Shown: positions 39,601-46,105 of the stretch, piece after piece
Numbering within the stretch: position 1 is the first letter of the stretch
How the letters are laid out: every line of letters starts with the position of its first letter
Source of the DNA: Amphiura filiformis
Taxonomy: Eukaryota > Echinodermata > Ophiuroidea > Amphilepidida > Amphiuridae
DNA length: 64,000 nucleotides
Direction of reading: 5' to 3'
NCBI RefSeq assembly: GCF_039555335.1
Contig: NC_092647.1
Span: 16,168,094 to 16,232,093, forward strand
Position numbers and translations under genes: made by a program
Notes under the pieces: model-generated
Database searches by the model: none
What the model saw: the letters and a program-made list of their open reading frames with translations, nothing else
Told to the model about the DNA's origin: nothing

Positions 39601-41502
39601 CAATTTCTGGCCTAACTAAAATTGGCCATGATGTAATGCATCTTTAAATGGATCTGCCTTGTGATTGGTCGCCCATACCTCGCTATGGTTTAAATCGTCT
39701 GGGCCCGCGCCATTACCATTAACTACACCGTAAACAACTGTCTGTGGTATTTGCGGCGCTTTTGTGTTGACGCGAAAGTTAAACTCTCATCAAACATCTA
39801 GCGCGTACTTGTGGTTAATGGACTGATAAACAAGTATGCTTGACAGTGTGTTTTTAGAGAGCAAAGTCCAGGGGGTAAAGTTCTGCTTACAATTCAAAGT
39901 TCATAGTCGAAATTTCGGGGTTCGCTATAAATAAACTGGTAGATTCCAAAATCAGAATTGTTCAGTATTAAAGTGAGCCGTTATAATTATGCAAGATAAT
40001 GTTGCATTCAATTACTTTTATTGCCACTAATCGTCTGATATTTTTAACTCTTTATGACCATTTTACTATTGAATACTTTAATTTTAATAAACATCAGTAT
40101 AATTTTGAGTTCAATGAAATGGGTTCATCATGACTAATAATAACATATTTTTAATAAAATTCTACTATGGCATAGTCTATTACGGCTGCAGATGTTTGTT
40201 TCTTGACCACAGTTAGTGTGTAATGACCAGGTTCACAAAAGTAATACGACTGAAGGTCAAGAGTTCTTGGTTTCAATTTAATAATGATTGATCTCTCTTT
40301 CTATATCTTTCCTTTAATATTAATTGATGGTTATTATTAATTATCATTAAGACACTATATTTTTTCTACCCTTCCATTCTGGTTTCTTACAAATCCATCC
40401 CAAAATACAGTGGCGTAACTAGGGTTGGTAGCGCCCGGGGCAAGAAACAAAATTGGCGTCCCTACCGCCCCCACCCCACGGCGAGAATATCTTAGATGCC
40501 CCCTCCCCTATTCTTGAAACAATTGCGCGCGGAGCGAGCGAAATATTGGACAAATAAGACCTACCAATAATTAATTTTGGTTACTAGAAGTTGAATACTG
40601 CCTTGTTCTTTCAATTGATTTTATGCTGAAAAATTTTGACTTTCATTGCTTGGAGGGGCACCGTATCGATGCTAAATTGGTCACTTTGGCGCCCCCCCCC
40701 CCTAATGGTGGCGTCCGGGGCATGTTGCCTCCCTCTGCCCCCCCTCGTAGTTACGCCACTGCCAAAATCTTCTGCTGGACTGGTGATTTCGCCAGCGAAT
40801 AAAATATTTTTGTATACGGCAATATACGTTGACGCAGCGCAGTCCGTTTTTGTGTGACAGAGGCATTACGCTTACATTATGCAATCTACGTCCGTACCAC
40901 TGTGTCTATGTTCCGTACAAACACAAAACACTACCAATAACAGGAAGTTCAACTCGAACTCAAATACTGGCATATATTGCACCTGTTACAACGATTTTAA
41001 TAAGCACCCGTTATTATTAAGGGATAGGGTATGAACATTTGGACAGTATTTATTGTTATATTTATAACAATTGTAATTTGTTGTTTTTACGGGATAACAG
41101 GAAAATTTGCTGCCAATGGGTTCCCCGTACTTTTACGGGGACCAGTAAAATTACGGAAATTTACTTCCATGTCAGTGCCCGCTTTCATGTGTTTAAGCAG
41201 AATTAAATGGGAGTTTATAGTGAATGATACACATGGGTCTGTAGTATTACATGTAGATGTGTGGGTGGGTGTGGATGTAGATAGGTGGTTCTAATCACAA
41301 AAGGGTGTTTTGATTTATACGGCTGGTTTCCGTAAAATTACGGTTAATTTCGAAATACGGGCGTCGCCATTTTTTACAGTGTGCACTCCGCCCCACACCC
41401 CATGACTACACGTATTTACACTAGATAACCTACCTTAGAAACACGAGGTGGTGCGTGGTTCAAATCCATTTTATTGTTATTTATGTCTGCAAGGAGAACC
41501 AT
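22556..41502 (-). CDS. ankyrin-repeat protein with duplicated four-exon module and C-terminal CaaX box (ten-exon model)
   Basis: The model has exons of 69, 87, 114, 135, 57, 87, 111, 135, 45 and 273 nt (371 codons with stop). All begin after AG, end before GT and are phase 0. Exons 2-3 and 6-7 encode ankyrin-like helical pairs (IERGDIKTVNTLIANGDNVD; AKLLLEKGARVD; IEEGDLFSVELLINHGVDVN; AKFLINRGAKV). Exons 4 and 8 are each exactly 45 codons and end in a similar helix (SIEKVL / SIEAML). Exon 10 is a polar tail ending CVIL-stop, a CaaX prenylation signature. Ankyrin repeats bind proteins, and CaaX-Leu ends are usually geranylgeranylated, so a membrane-tethered scaffold is my inference. I do not recognise a named ortholog. 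Exons may be missing, notably near 33.7 kb. Confidence 0.72.
22919..22979. repeat. (GAAT)n microsatellite
   Basis: About 15 perfect units in the last intron of the ankyrin/CaaX gene. Confidence 0.97.
22985..23368. mobile_element. inverted-repeat element rich in TTTTACGGTA
   Basis: It begins GTACACTGTAAAG and ends TTTTCACAGTGTATG. The interior has several TACCGTA/TACGGTA palindromes and the paired blocks GGCAACCTAGTTGCCAGGTA and GGCAACTTAGTTGTCAGGTA. A related sequence lies at about 41085-41390. It is non-coding. Confidence 0.55.
23395..24590. repeat. cluster of direct and inverted copies of one repeat, with a 34-bp-arm hairpin
   Basis: The block AGTTTAGACCTTCCAGAATA followed by TTACTCTGAGTTTCACGCCT is present at about 23470 and 24157 in one orientation and at 24540-24585 in the other. 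ACAACCATCTCCTTGGAATG occurs at 24005, 24260 and, inverted, near 24475. At 24341-24413 CTATCATAGATAGTCAGAGA forms an almost perfect hairpin. All of this sits in the intron between exons 9 and 10. Confidence 0.8.
23565..23992. repeat. left copy of a distant inverted duplication (family H)
   Basis: This block is the near-exact reverse complement of 39393-39540 plus 39897-40183. Shared landmarks include GGTAGATTCCAAAATCAGA and CCGTTATAATTATG (as complements), and CAATATCCAGAGTATGCACA with GGGCAAGT. Both copies lie in introns of the same gene, about 16 kb apart. Confidence 0.85.
24585..24628. repeat. (AAAT)n microsatellite next to exon 9
   Basis: About 11 AAAT units ending 18 bases from the donor of exon 9. 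Confidence 0.97.
24647..24691 (-). CDS. ankyrin/CaaX gene, exon 9 (linker, module 2)
   Basis: The acceptor is gctatttttcag|GGT and the donor GAA|gtaagc. It has 15 codons, GDAADIVTSSNVPNE. The same frame is open upstream without a stop to an ATG at 24877, so a longer or alternative first exon here cannot be excluded. Confidence 0.6.
25179..25523. mobile_element. MITE family B, complete copy with TTAA at both ends
   Basis: TTAAAGGAGTATTTCGTGAT opens it and GATCACGAAATGCCCTTTTAA closes it. The length is 345 bp. The inner palindrome GGTGTACCAG is flanked by TTTCGTTTT. It is intronic (between exons 8 and 9) and non-coding. Confidence 0.9.
26118..26470 (+). repeat. interspersed repeat family D, copy 3
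   Basis: This is similar to 9850-10225 over ACTGCAGTTACT, ACAATACACAGTGCTCTCA, CTAGTTAACGTCACTGTGTG and AAAAATAACCGGCCAATATT. It diverges towards its right end. Confidence 0.75.
26471..27917. other. intronic stretch
   Basis: No exon is supported between exons 8 and 9 here. An inverted repeat pairs GGATTCAGGAAAAGAATAGT (near 27355) with ACTATTCTTTTTCTGAATCC (near 27508). The open frame at 27620-27841 has no recognised content. Confidence 0.45.
27918..28587. mobile_element. MITE family A, complete copy with TTAA at both ends
   Basis: TTAAGGGATCTAGAATGAGC at the left and ACCCCTTCCCTTAA at the right. The central hairpin (28189-28333) pairs CCGACGATCAATTGAAAATT with its complement. The length is 670 bp. 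It ends 39 bp from the exon 8 splice donor. Confidence 0.88.
28626..28760 (-). CDS. ankyrin/CaaX gene, exon 8 (45-codon helical block, module 2)
   Basis: The acceptor is attttttag|AAT and the donor AAG|gtaaag. It has 45 codons as in exon 4, and MKDIVDSIEAMLRNAK parallels LGEVLCSIEKVLKTCQ. A TTAA-flanked MITE starts 39 bases past the donor. Confidence 0.75.
28886..29366. mobile_element. foldback MITE family F, complete copy
   Basis: The left end ACTAACCCCCTTAAATAATG pairs with the right end CATTATTTAAGGGGGTTAGT. Complementarity extends through TACAAATCTGTAAAATGCG on both sides and into TTTGACACCTCATTTG. It is about 480 bp, intronic (exons 7-8). A half-copy lies at 35847-36055. Confidence 0.88.
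29367..30111. other. intronic stretch between exons 7 and 8
   Basis: Bases 29606-29690 are the reverse complement of about 59120-59195 (CAGACATGCATG...GTAAAAGTGCC), an interspersed repeat shared with POFUT2 intron 1. A poly-A run lies at 29809-29826. No exon seen. Confidence 0.5.
30112..30256. mobile_element. MITE family E, partial copy
   Basis: It ends TTGTGTGTTTGCTGGGTAA and has an ATAACCCAACATTTAAATG interior, like the copies at 16561 and 38541. Confidence 0.6.
30307..30417 (-). CDS. ankyrin/CaaX gene, exon 7 (ankyrin-like repeat, module 2)
   Basis: The acceptor is aattacag|GAC and the donor CAA|gtaagt. It has 37 codons, one fewer than its counterpart exon 3. SILIAAIAQWHKHIAKFLIN then RGAKV is ankyrin-like. 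Confidence 0.8.
30426..31028. other. intronic stretch between exons 6 and 7
   Basis: AT-rich. No repeat or exon recognised. Confidence 0.35.
31029..31521. mobile_element. GGGGGGCACTC-ended element ending 14 bp from the exon 6 donor
   Basis: It opens CCGGGGGGGCACTCAC and closes GAGTGTCCCCCCG. The interior is built from repeated CTCACCCAATGACCC and CTCACTAAATGACCC units. Same terminal type as 33908-34407 and 63634-63953, but I see no clean target duplication for this copy. Confidence 0.7.
31536..31622 (-). CDS. ankyrin/CaaX gene, exon 6 (ankyrin-like repeat, module 2)
   Basis: The acceptor has a long polypyrimidine tract (ctttttttttccag|TTT) and the donor is CAG|gtaggt. It has 29 codons, and IEEGDLFSVELLINHGVDVN is a textbook ankyrin helix pair and loop. 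A G/C-run transposon begins only 14 bases past the donor. Confidence 0.85.
31623..31974. other. intronic stretch upstream of exon 6
   Basis: No repeat or exon recognised except the polypyrimidine tract of the exon 6 acceptor (on the minus strand). Confidence 0.35.
31975..32060 (+). repeat. probable SINE 3' end
   Basis: GAGGCTTGTGG-TAGATCAACGTCTAGGC, then TTGTGCCTG and CACTATAAATCACTGCGCTT with a short A-run, matches 60626-60693 in POFUT2 intron 1. A shared 3' module ending in an A-run suits a short retroposon. No tRNA-like promoter box was identified with confidence. Confidence 0.55.
32061..32357. other. intronic stretch with recurring TTGTCAAAAATGAC motifs
   Basis: Loose repeats of CTTGTCAAAAATGAC and ATCAAATTTGAT occur here and resume after the element at 32358-32776 (up to about 33050). 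This marks an older repeat array interrupted by that insertion. Confidence 0.5.
32358..32776. mobile_element. 'GGCGTAGCCAG'-ended element
   Basis: CAGGGGCGTAGCCAGC at the left and GCTGGCTACGCTACTG at the right, with inner runs of G and C. The GCGCGTAGCGCGC and GAGCGCAGCGCG motifs inside are typical of this group in marine invertebrate genomes (from general knowledge). It is non-coding. Confidence 0.7.
33110..33484. mobile_element. MITE family B, complete copy with TTAA at both ends
   Basis: TTAAAAGGGCATTTCATGAT at the left and GATCACGAAATACTCCTTTAA at the right. The inner palindrome TCTGGTATACCAGA is flanked by TTTCGT/ACGAAA. A small duplication of GATCAATATTCGTTTA occurs at about 33230-33262. 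Confidence 0.9.
33729..33793 (-). CDS. candidate extra exon of the ankyrin/CaaX gene
   Basis: On the minus strand an open stretch reading FETIQTLDYIMDYNKELCNK ends at a good donor (AAG|gtatga). It would join in frame to exon 6 (FIIDAIEEG...). Its possible acceptors (CATAAG or ACATTAG) give a phase-1 start, while exon 5 ends in phase 0, so a further exon would be needed. It is left out of the main model. Confidence 0.25.
33908..34407. mobile_element. GGGGGGCACTT-ended element with an 8-bp target duplication
   Basis: The direct repeat CCGTCACC at 33900-33907 and 34408-34415 brackets a 500-bp element that starts CGGGGGGCAC and ends GTGCCCCCCCCCGG. The interior repeats GGGTGAGAGC / GGGTGACAG units. 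Eight-base duplications are typical of hAT transposition, and the class is an inference. Confidence 0.75.
34416..34914. other. intronic stretch between exons 5 and 6
   Basis: AT-rich. No exon or repeat recognised. Confidence 0.35.
34915..35160. repeat. interspersed repeat family G ('GTGTCGACTGCAGACGAC')
   Basis: It begins CTTTCCACGCGAGTGTCGAC and continues through CATTTTCATGACAATATTTG and GAATCAGCATGAAAAATGCA. It is the reverse complement of 46318-46510. Non-coding. Confidence 0.75.
35206..35262 (-). CDS. ankyrin/CaaX gene, exon 5 (linker, module 1)
   Basis: The acceptor is cggttag|GGA and the donor CAG|gtaatt. It has 19 codons, GREPKCVPPRNLPNDIPSQ. Exon 9 (15 codons, ...SSNVPNE) occupies the same place in module 2, and both carry N-(L/V)-P-N-(D/E). 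Short exons are easy to miscall, and the shared position and phase are the main support. Confidence 0.6.
35480..35530. repeat. (CT)n / C-run / (CA)n simple sequence
   Basis: Low-complexity pyrimidine tract in intron 4 of the ankyrin/CaaX gene, followed by CACACCCCACCCC. Confidence 0.93.
35639..35773 (-). CDS. ankyrin/CaaX gene, exon 4 (45-codon helical block, module 1)
   Basis: The acceptor is taaccag|AAT and the donor CAG|gtaggt. It has 45 codons, exactly the length of exon 8, and both start with Asn-aromatic (NYD / NFN) and end with SIE-(K/A)-(V/M)-L. It is predicted to be helical. It is not a canonical ankyrin repeat and I recognise no named domain. Confidence 0.72.
35847..36055. mobile_element. 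MITE family F, half copy
   Basis: CTAACCCCCTTAAATAATGG through TTGACACCTCATTTGATACG and CACCGGTCAATTTAATGTAG to GAAAGTTGCACTTACA. It matches one arm of 28886-29366. Confidence 0.8.
36255..36368 (-). CDS. ankyrin/CaaX gene, exon 3 (ankyrin-like repeat, module 1)
   Basis: The acceptor is ccacag|AAT and the donor TTG|gtgagt. It has 38 codons. HSILIHAISKNQFSIAKLLL then EKGARVD is a clear ankyrin-type helix pair and loop. It corresponds to exon 7 (SILIAAIAQ..HIAKFLINRGAKV). Confidence 0.8.
36780..37340. repeat. interspersed repeat family I, copy 1
   Basis: Bases 36815-36885 (ACAGTGTCATCG, TATCTTCATGGC, CCATGGTAGGTTGAATC) and 37190-37340 (AGACCACATCTGGTTTC, TTCACGTGTATCGATCCC) occur as reverse complements in 45250-45775. 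Between exons 2 and 3. Confidence 0.65.
37440..37570. repeat. hairpin with arms of about 50 bp
   Basis: CCTTACACGCCTAAGATGAA pairs with the later TTTTATCTTAGGCGTGTAAGG, and CCATGGATGGCGGATACCTTC-type flanks pair with GAAGGTATCCGCCATCCATA. It ends about 135 bp from exon 2. Confidence 0.8.
37706..37792 (-). CDS. ankyrin/CaaX gene, exon 2 (ankyrin-like repeat, module 1)
   Basis: The acceptor is ccattag|GCA and the donor GTT|gtaagt. It has 29 codons, the same as exon 6. The motif ERGDIKTVNTLIANGDNVDM matches the helix 1, helix 2 and Gly-Asp/Ala-x-Val-Asp loop of an ankyrin repeat. The usual TALH start of the repeat is absent. Confidence 0.75.
37793..38540. other. intron 1 stretch
   Basis: A pyrimidine-rich tract (TTTCTTTTTCTTTTC) at about 38120-38215 gives spurious frames on both strands. 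There is a short inverted repeat GTCTTCAAATTC/GAATTTGAAGAC at 38060-38102. No exon seen. Confidence 0.45.
38541..38751. mobile_element. MITE family E, complete copy
   Basis: CCAGCAAACACAAAACGTTT at the left and AAACGTTTTGTGTTTACTGGG at the right, about 210 bp, with ACATTAAATGTCGGGTTAT and ATAATCCGACATTAAACG as inner complementary blocks. Confidence 0.85.
38752..39392. other. intron 1 stretch
   Basis: Nothing recognisable apart from short similarity of ATAGACGAATCCAGCGAGCC (near 39141) to 21993-22012, which suggests a shared repeat. Confidence 0.35.
39393..40183. repeat. right copy of inverted duplication (family H) interrupted by about 356 bp
   Basis: 39393-39540 and 39897-40183 together are the reverse complement of 23565-23992. 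The intervening block at 39541-39896 is absent from the left copy, whose corresponding point is the GAAATT-GGGAAGC junction near 23838. The block was either inserted here or deleted there. Confidence 0.82.
40408..40761. mobile_element. 'CAGTGGCGTAACTA'-ended element
   Basis: CAGTGGCGTAACTAGGG and CGTAGTTACGCCACTG are inverted ends, with inner GGCGCCCCCC/GGCGTCCGGGG runs. The length is 354 bp. Intron 1 of the ankyrin/CaaX gene. Confidence 0.8.
40762..41433. other. intron 1 stretch next to exon 1
   Basis: Contains a short family A terminus (AAGGGATAGGGTATGAACAT at 41020) and a TTTTACGGG/TTTACAGTGTG remnant (41085-41385) related to 22985-23368. No exon. Confidence 0.5.
41434..41502 (-). CDS. 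ankyrin/CaaX gene, exon 1 (start codon exon)
   Basis: The ATG at 41502-41500 opens 23 codons (MVLLADINNNKMDL...PRVSK) ending AAG|gtaggt. It is the first in-frame ATG after an in-frame TAG 15 codons upstream. That TAG sits in a TTACCTAG context that could itself be a splice acceptor, so an upstream 5' exon and a different start remain possible. Confidence 0.6.
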
Positions 41503-41880
41503 ATTGTCCTTTGTCTGTTTGTTGTTTAATGTGTTTAGCGGTTTACACTAGGTAAGCACAAAATATCTTCCCTTCCTTAAAATCTGGAACATATCTATAA
41601 TGATGAGCAAGACTTCATTCACTTCTATGGAGAAGATTGGCACACAGTTGTTTCTAGTATAAAATCACCGTCCGTCTGTAAGGCTTCTTTCCCTGTTATG
41701 CCTATGCGGTAAAACAAAAAACACAGAGAGAAATCTAATTACATTCACATATCGGATCTAACACATATCGAGTAATAGCGCTATATCATGATATCTGAAT
41801 ATTAATATTGCTACTATCTAGTACCTAAAAGGCACTATTTTGGCAATTCCCACCCAAAATTTTCGCACTTAGAAAAAAAA
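41503..41880. other. region upstream of the ankyrin/CaaX start codon
   Basis: No TATA box or other promoter element could be assigned. An in-frame TAG lies 15 codons upstream of the chosen ATG. Confidence 0.35.
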
Positions 41881-41884
41881 TCTT

Positions 41885-42422
41885 AATCTATTACTCTTCT
41901 TTCTAATTGCAATTGTGCAATTTTGACAATTCTATACAATAAGAAGTTCAATACAGCGAGTGCAATTATAGCAATCTTCCAATATAACAAGGCACACTGC
42001 ATGCAATTGCGGCAATTATAGCAATTCTGCAATATAAGAAGGTTGCGTACAGAGTAAACTGCGGTAAGTGTGGCAATTCTACAATGGGAACTCACTACAG
42101 CGAGTGCAAATGTGGCAATTTAGCAATCTTCCAATATGACAAGGGTGTGCACTACATGCAATTGCGGCAATTATAGCAATTCTACTATGGGAAGATCCAC
42201 TTTGCCTAGTGCAATTGTGGCAATTTTGCAATATAAGAAGGCTGCGTATAGGGTGCAATTGCGGCAATTGTAGCAATTCTACAATGGGTAGATTCAATTT
42301 AGCGAGTGCAATTGTGGCAATTATGGCAAGTCTGTAATATACGAAAGCTATACAGTAAGTGCAATTGCGGCAATTATGTCAATTTTACAATGGGGGATTC
42401 ACTACAATGATTGTAATTGTGG
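41885..42422. repeat. AATTG-rich minisatellite, left part
   Basis: Units of about 55-60 bp alternate TGCAATTG(C/T)GGCAATTNTAGCAATT with spacers such as CTACAATGGGAAGATTCACT and AATATAAGAAGGCTGCGTA. About nine diverged units precede the Penelope fragment. Confidence 0.88.
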
Positions 42423-43157
42423 TATTGAATTAAACATAAAACTGATCAACTGGACTCACATTTATTTGAGAGGCTACAGTATCGCACCTAATCCAAGGTG
42501 CATCTTCAGGCCGTCTGATGATCTGGCGGCAAAAGGTCGTTGACCTGTGACAAGGTGGTGTTGCCAGAGGTCGTGGATCTTGAGTTGAACTTCTTAGGAA
42601 TGTTCTTGATGACAGAATTGTAAGCCCCCGCCAAGTTATGACGAAGACCGCCTCCCCTGTTTAGTGAAGGTTGTTCTTTCTTGACGTAAATTGCTTCTTT
42701 GACGCCCCTTTCAAACCACCTGCGTTCTCTGTCTAAAATCACAACATCTTGGTTGTCAAAAGTGTGATGTGTACTGTCCAAATGCGTGAACACGGCTGAA
42801 TCCCCGCAACCAGTACTAGCACGTCTATGCTGGTACATGCGTTTGGATAATGTCTGTTTGGTTTCACCTATGTACAAGTCCTGGCAATCAGGAGCCTTGC
42901 ATTGTATTGCATAAACTAAATTGCTTTGCTTGTCCTTGGGCGGCTTGTCTTTGGGATGAACCAAATTCTGTCAAGAACATTCCTAAGAAGTTCAACTCAA
43001 GATCCACGACCTCTGGCAACACCACCTTGTCACAGGTCAACGACCTTTTGCCGCCAGATCATCAGACGGCCTGAAGATGCACCTTGGATTAGGTGCGATA
43101 CTGTAGCCTCTCAAATAAATGTGAGTCCAGTTGATCAGTTTTATGTTTAATTCAATA
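42423..43157. mobile_element. Penelope-like element fragment with long inverted terminal segments
   Basis: Left arm 42423-42611 and right arm about 42966-43157 are almost identical reverse complements (start TATTGAATTAAACATAAAAC; end GTTTTATGTTTAATTCAATA). They differ by a 2-base gap near 42609. The single-copy centre encodes the GIY-YIG domain on the minus strand. Penelope elements are known for inverted or tandem partial copies of this kind. The insertion splits the AATTG minisatellite. Confidence 0.85.
42506..42964 (-). pseudogene. Penelope-like element GIY-YIG endonuclease domain, 5'-truncated
   Basis: The 152-residue frame starts inside the parent protein. VYAIQC (17-22) and LYIGET (30-35) are the GIY and YIG elements. 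SKRMYQH (40-46) carries the conserved Arg, RGVKEAIYVK holds the Glu, and SLNRGGG the Asn. The spaced cysteines C22 and C27 are typical of Penelope GIY-YIG domains. The domain nicks target DNA during retrotransposition. All key residues are present but the reverse transcriptase is missing, so this copy cannot act alone. Its start coincides with the inversion junction at about 42965, and the real initiation codon lay upstream in the complete element. Confidence 0.85.
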
Positions 43158-43189
43158 TTTATTAAACCTGGATGAATGACAACCTTCAC

Positions 43190-43512
43190 AAACGTGTAAT
43201 TGTGGTAATTTTGGCAATTCTGCAATAAATCAAATTTGTGCGATAAGTGCAATTGCGGCAGTTATGGCGATTCTACAAAGGGGGAAGATCCACTACAGCG
43301 ATTTCAATTGTGGCAATTATGGCAATTCTGCAATGTACCAAGTCTACCCGCTTGGAGCAATTGCGGCAATTCTAGTATATAACATGTCTCCACAATGGGT
43401 GCAATTGCGGCAGTTATTGGCAATTCTAGAATGTGAAAGTTCTATACGTATCTATATAGTGTGTGCAATTGTGATACGGCAATTCTGTAGTGTGGTATTT
43501 GCTACAATAGCA
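43190..43512. repeat. AATTG-rich minisatellite, right part
   Basis: The GCAATTGCGGCAATT array resumes about 30 bases after the Penelope fragment and decays near 43512. Confidence 0.85.
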
Positions 43513-43772
43513 TGAACCGGGCATCCCATAGTTTCTACATTACAGTGCCCCCGGGACAGTGCCTCCCCATGTCACACCACATAAATAGATCTCCCTTTTC
43601 CATGGTTTTCAGGTAGTGTTAGCAATATCAACACCAAAAAGTGATAAATCTACCCCGGAAAATCTACACATGCGTTATACAGTGGCTATGTTGCCCTGCG
43701 GGCTCCAAATATTGGGACCTCTGAGTCTTTTATGGTTCTCGTGTAGAAATCCAGCGGTTACAAACCAAGGCC

Positions 43773-44720
43773 AGACCTTGCCGTCTAGTTTTTAAAGGCG
43801 AGTGGTTAATCACTCGCTAGCATGATGCTAGGCGAGTGGTCGAATTCCTCTCCAGTATGAATGATGCTAGGCGAGCGTTGCCACGTTTCCTCTCGGTATT
43901 GTATCCAGTGGCTGCGGCCGGGGGCTGCGGAAGGCTGAAGCTGTAAAGGGGGCAACTCGGCGAGCATATCTTGTTCGAAGCGCGCAAAAGTTTGCATTTC
44001 TTTCCTATTTTCGGCTAAAAAAGAAATTGTAGAGGTCAATAAATTAATATTGCTTTATTTTTTCTTGTTAGAATTTGAAGTTCAAATAATATTTTGATCA
44101 TATGGCAAGTACTAAGCAAAACATTTCAAAAGTAGAAAGGTATAGAAAACTGGATTGGATACAATCATAGGCAACGTCTGCCCCCCCCCCCCAATCAATA
44201 ATAAGAAGAAGTAAACTAAGCAATAATTGACCTCTGTATCTTTCTTTTTAGTCGGAAAAACACAGTGGTTTGGGCCAAAATAGGAAAGAAATGCAAACTT
44301 TTGCACGCGTCGAAAAAAAATTCCGAGAAGAAAAAAATAAAGCAATAGCTGACCTCTACATTTTTTTTTTAGCCGGAAAAACACAGTGGTTTGGACCTTC
44401 GAAAAAAAAATTAACAAGAAAAAATAAAACTATATTTATTGACCTCGAAATTTTCCTTTTTAGCCGGAAAAACACAGTGGTTTGGACCTTCGCAAAAAAA
44501 TTTAACAAGAAAAAATAAAACAATATTTATTGACCTCGAAAGTTTCCTTTTTAGCCGGAAAACAGAATGAAAATAGGAAAGAAACGCAAACTTTTGCACG
44601 CGTCGAAAAAAAATTCTAAGAAGAAAAAATAAAACAATATTTATTTATTGACATTTTCCTTTTTAGACGGGAAAACAGAATGATTAATCACTCGCCTTTA
44701 AAATCTGTACGGCAAAGTCT
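43773..44720. mobile_element. large foldback element with internal tandem units
   Basis: The left end AGACCTTGCCGTCTAGTTTT continues into AAAGGCGAGTGGTTAATCAC. The right end is the inverted match (GATTAATCACTCGCC...GGCAAAGTCT). Inside the right half, four or five units of about 90-120 bp repeat TTTTTAGCCGGAAAAACACA and GACCTC, and 43940-44070 carries one unit in the opposite orientation. It is about 950 bp and its frames are low-complexity Lys/Phe. Confidence 0.8.
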
Positions 44721-44960
44721 GTTTATTACAATCAACTGTGAATACGGTAATCCTTTATTTGGAAATGTAGTATAGTTACAAAAAATCATTGTGTTTTGTA
44801 CCTGTGTAAATTTGATTTGATATACTTTGTTTACATTTTAAACTATTTCATGAGAAACGGAAATCTTCTCTCATAAATCACAATAACGCAGTCAGATCTA
44901 TTGATGGGTTGTAAAATCCCAGATAACAATTGCATTGCATCTTATAAATGTGAATTTAAG
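44721..44960. other. short non-coding gap
   Basis: No recognisable feature. Confidence 0.35.
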
Positions 44961-45137
44961 CAGTGGCGGTGCTACGGCTACGGGGGGGGGCATTCCCCCC
45001 AATATTTTTCTTGCCCCTCTTCCAGTTTTCCTCTCCCCACTTTTGAAGCAAAACCTCCAACAGTACGTAAATTTCCACTTTTTGCGGCAAATTCACTTCC
45101 CCAATGCCCCCCGAAAAGAATCCTGGTGCCGCCACTG
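44961..45137. mobile_element. small 'CAGTGGCGG'-ended element
   Basis: CAGTGGCGGTGCTACG and GGTGCCGCCACTG are inverted ends around G-run/C-run flanks. The length is 177 bp. The TTCTGGTGCCGC-type end is related to the tandem at 15055-15350. Confidence 0.7.
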
Positions 45138-45249
45138 AATGTAAGAGAGCGAGAATGGAGTATTACAGAACTTTCCAGTTTTACTAGTTTGGTATGAATG
45201 ATACACACCGACATCGCCTGACTAATAATTACTTTGTCAGCAGAGATAC

Positions 45250-45785
45250 TAAAATAAATACCCGGGATCGATACACGTGAATTTGCTATGCACGAGTTTG
45301 ATATGAGAAGAAAATCTTTGGATACCGCGGGGTAGAAAATGATGAATATCTCCCGTAAATGATTTCGTATAAAGAAACCAGATGTGGTTCCTTGCACTTG
45401 AATATATATTTTGAACAGATATGATAGTCGTTAGCTTGCGTCTTGAGAGAGTAGCTTGCGTCTTGAGTCAAAAACTGACAATAATTCTGATTTATATGTG
45501 CCGAATTATATAGCGCAGTGTATAGGCCAATCGTGAAGGTAATCTAAAAGCATATGACCTATGGCGTACCATGCTCGACTGACACACAGCGAGGTCAGTC
45601 GCCGAGCTAATCGGGGCTATTGTCAGTAGCCTTAGTCAGATGTCCTTCGGCCCATTATGCGACTCAAAACTATTAAACAGGTCGATACAAAATGGCCATG
45701 CGTGGCGGTAGATTCAACCTACCATGGCGATTTCTGCCATGAAGATATCGGGGCGATGACACTGTGTGATAGAAGGAAGAGATTT
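45250..45785. repeat. interspersed repeat family I, copy 2 (inverted relative to copy 1)
   Basis: Carries CCCGGGATCGATACACGTGA, AACCAGATGTGGTTCCTTGC and GATTCAACCTACCATGG as complements of blocks in 36780-37340. A local duplication of GTAGCTTGCGTCTTGAG appears near 45430-45470. Confidence 0.65.
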
Positions 45786-46105
45786 TCGGGGCAGATTAGG
45801 TCTTTTGGTGAAAAATGTATATGTTCAATACGAAAGGTCTGACATTTTCATATGATGGTCGGCTTTTCCTCCCAGCTACATACACTTTAAGTACATATCA
45901 TTAGATTTTTATTAAGTTTATTTCGAGGACTGTTAAATGTCAAAAATACAAATTCTTAACAATTTGCCATAAAATTTGCATTATGTCGCGAATTTAAAAC
46001 AAATCTATATTATTTGATAACAAAAGGACATTCCTCGTATTCAGAATGTAATTTGGTATGTCTGGTGTGCTCTCAGGTCCCACCATAATACTGTGCAAAC
46101 GTCGC
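45786..46105. mobile_element. MITE family A, right-half copy
   Basis: Starts at the central ATGTTCAATACGAAAGGTCT, continues with GGTCGGCTTTTCCTCCCAGC and TTTCGAGGACTGTTAAATGT, and ends TAATACTGTGCAAACGTCG without a TTAA. Confidence 0.78.

Noticed and set aside
42850..43150. Plus-strand frames with a tail identical to the GIY-YIG protein end
   Set aside because: This is the inverted copy of the Penelope 3' end, not a separate gene.
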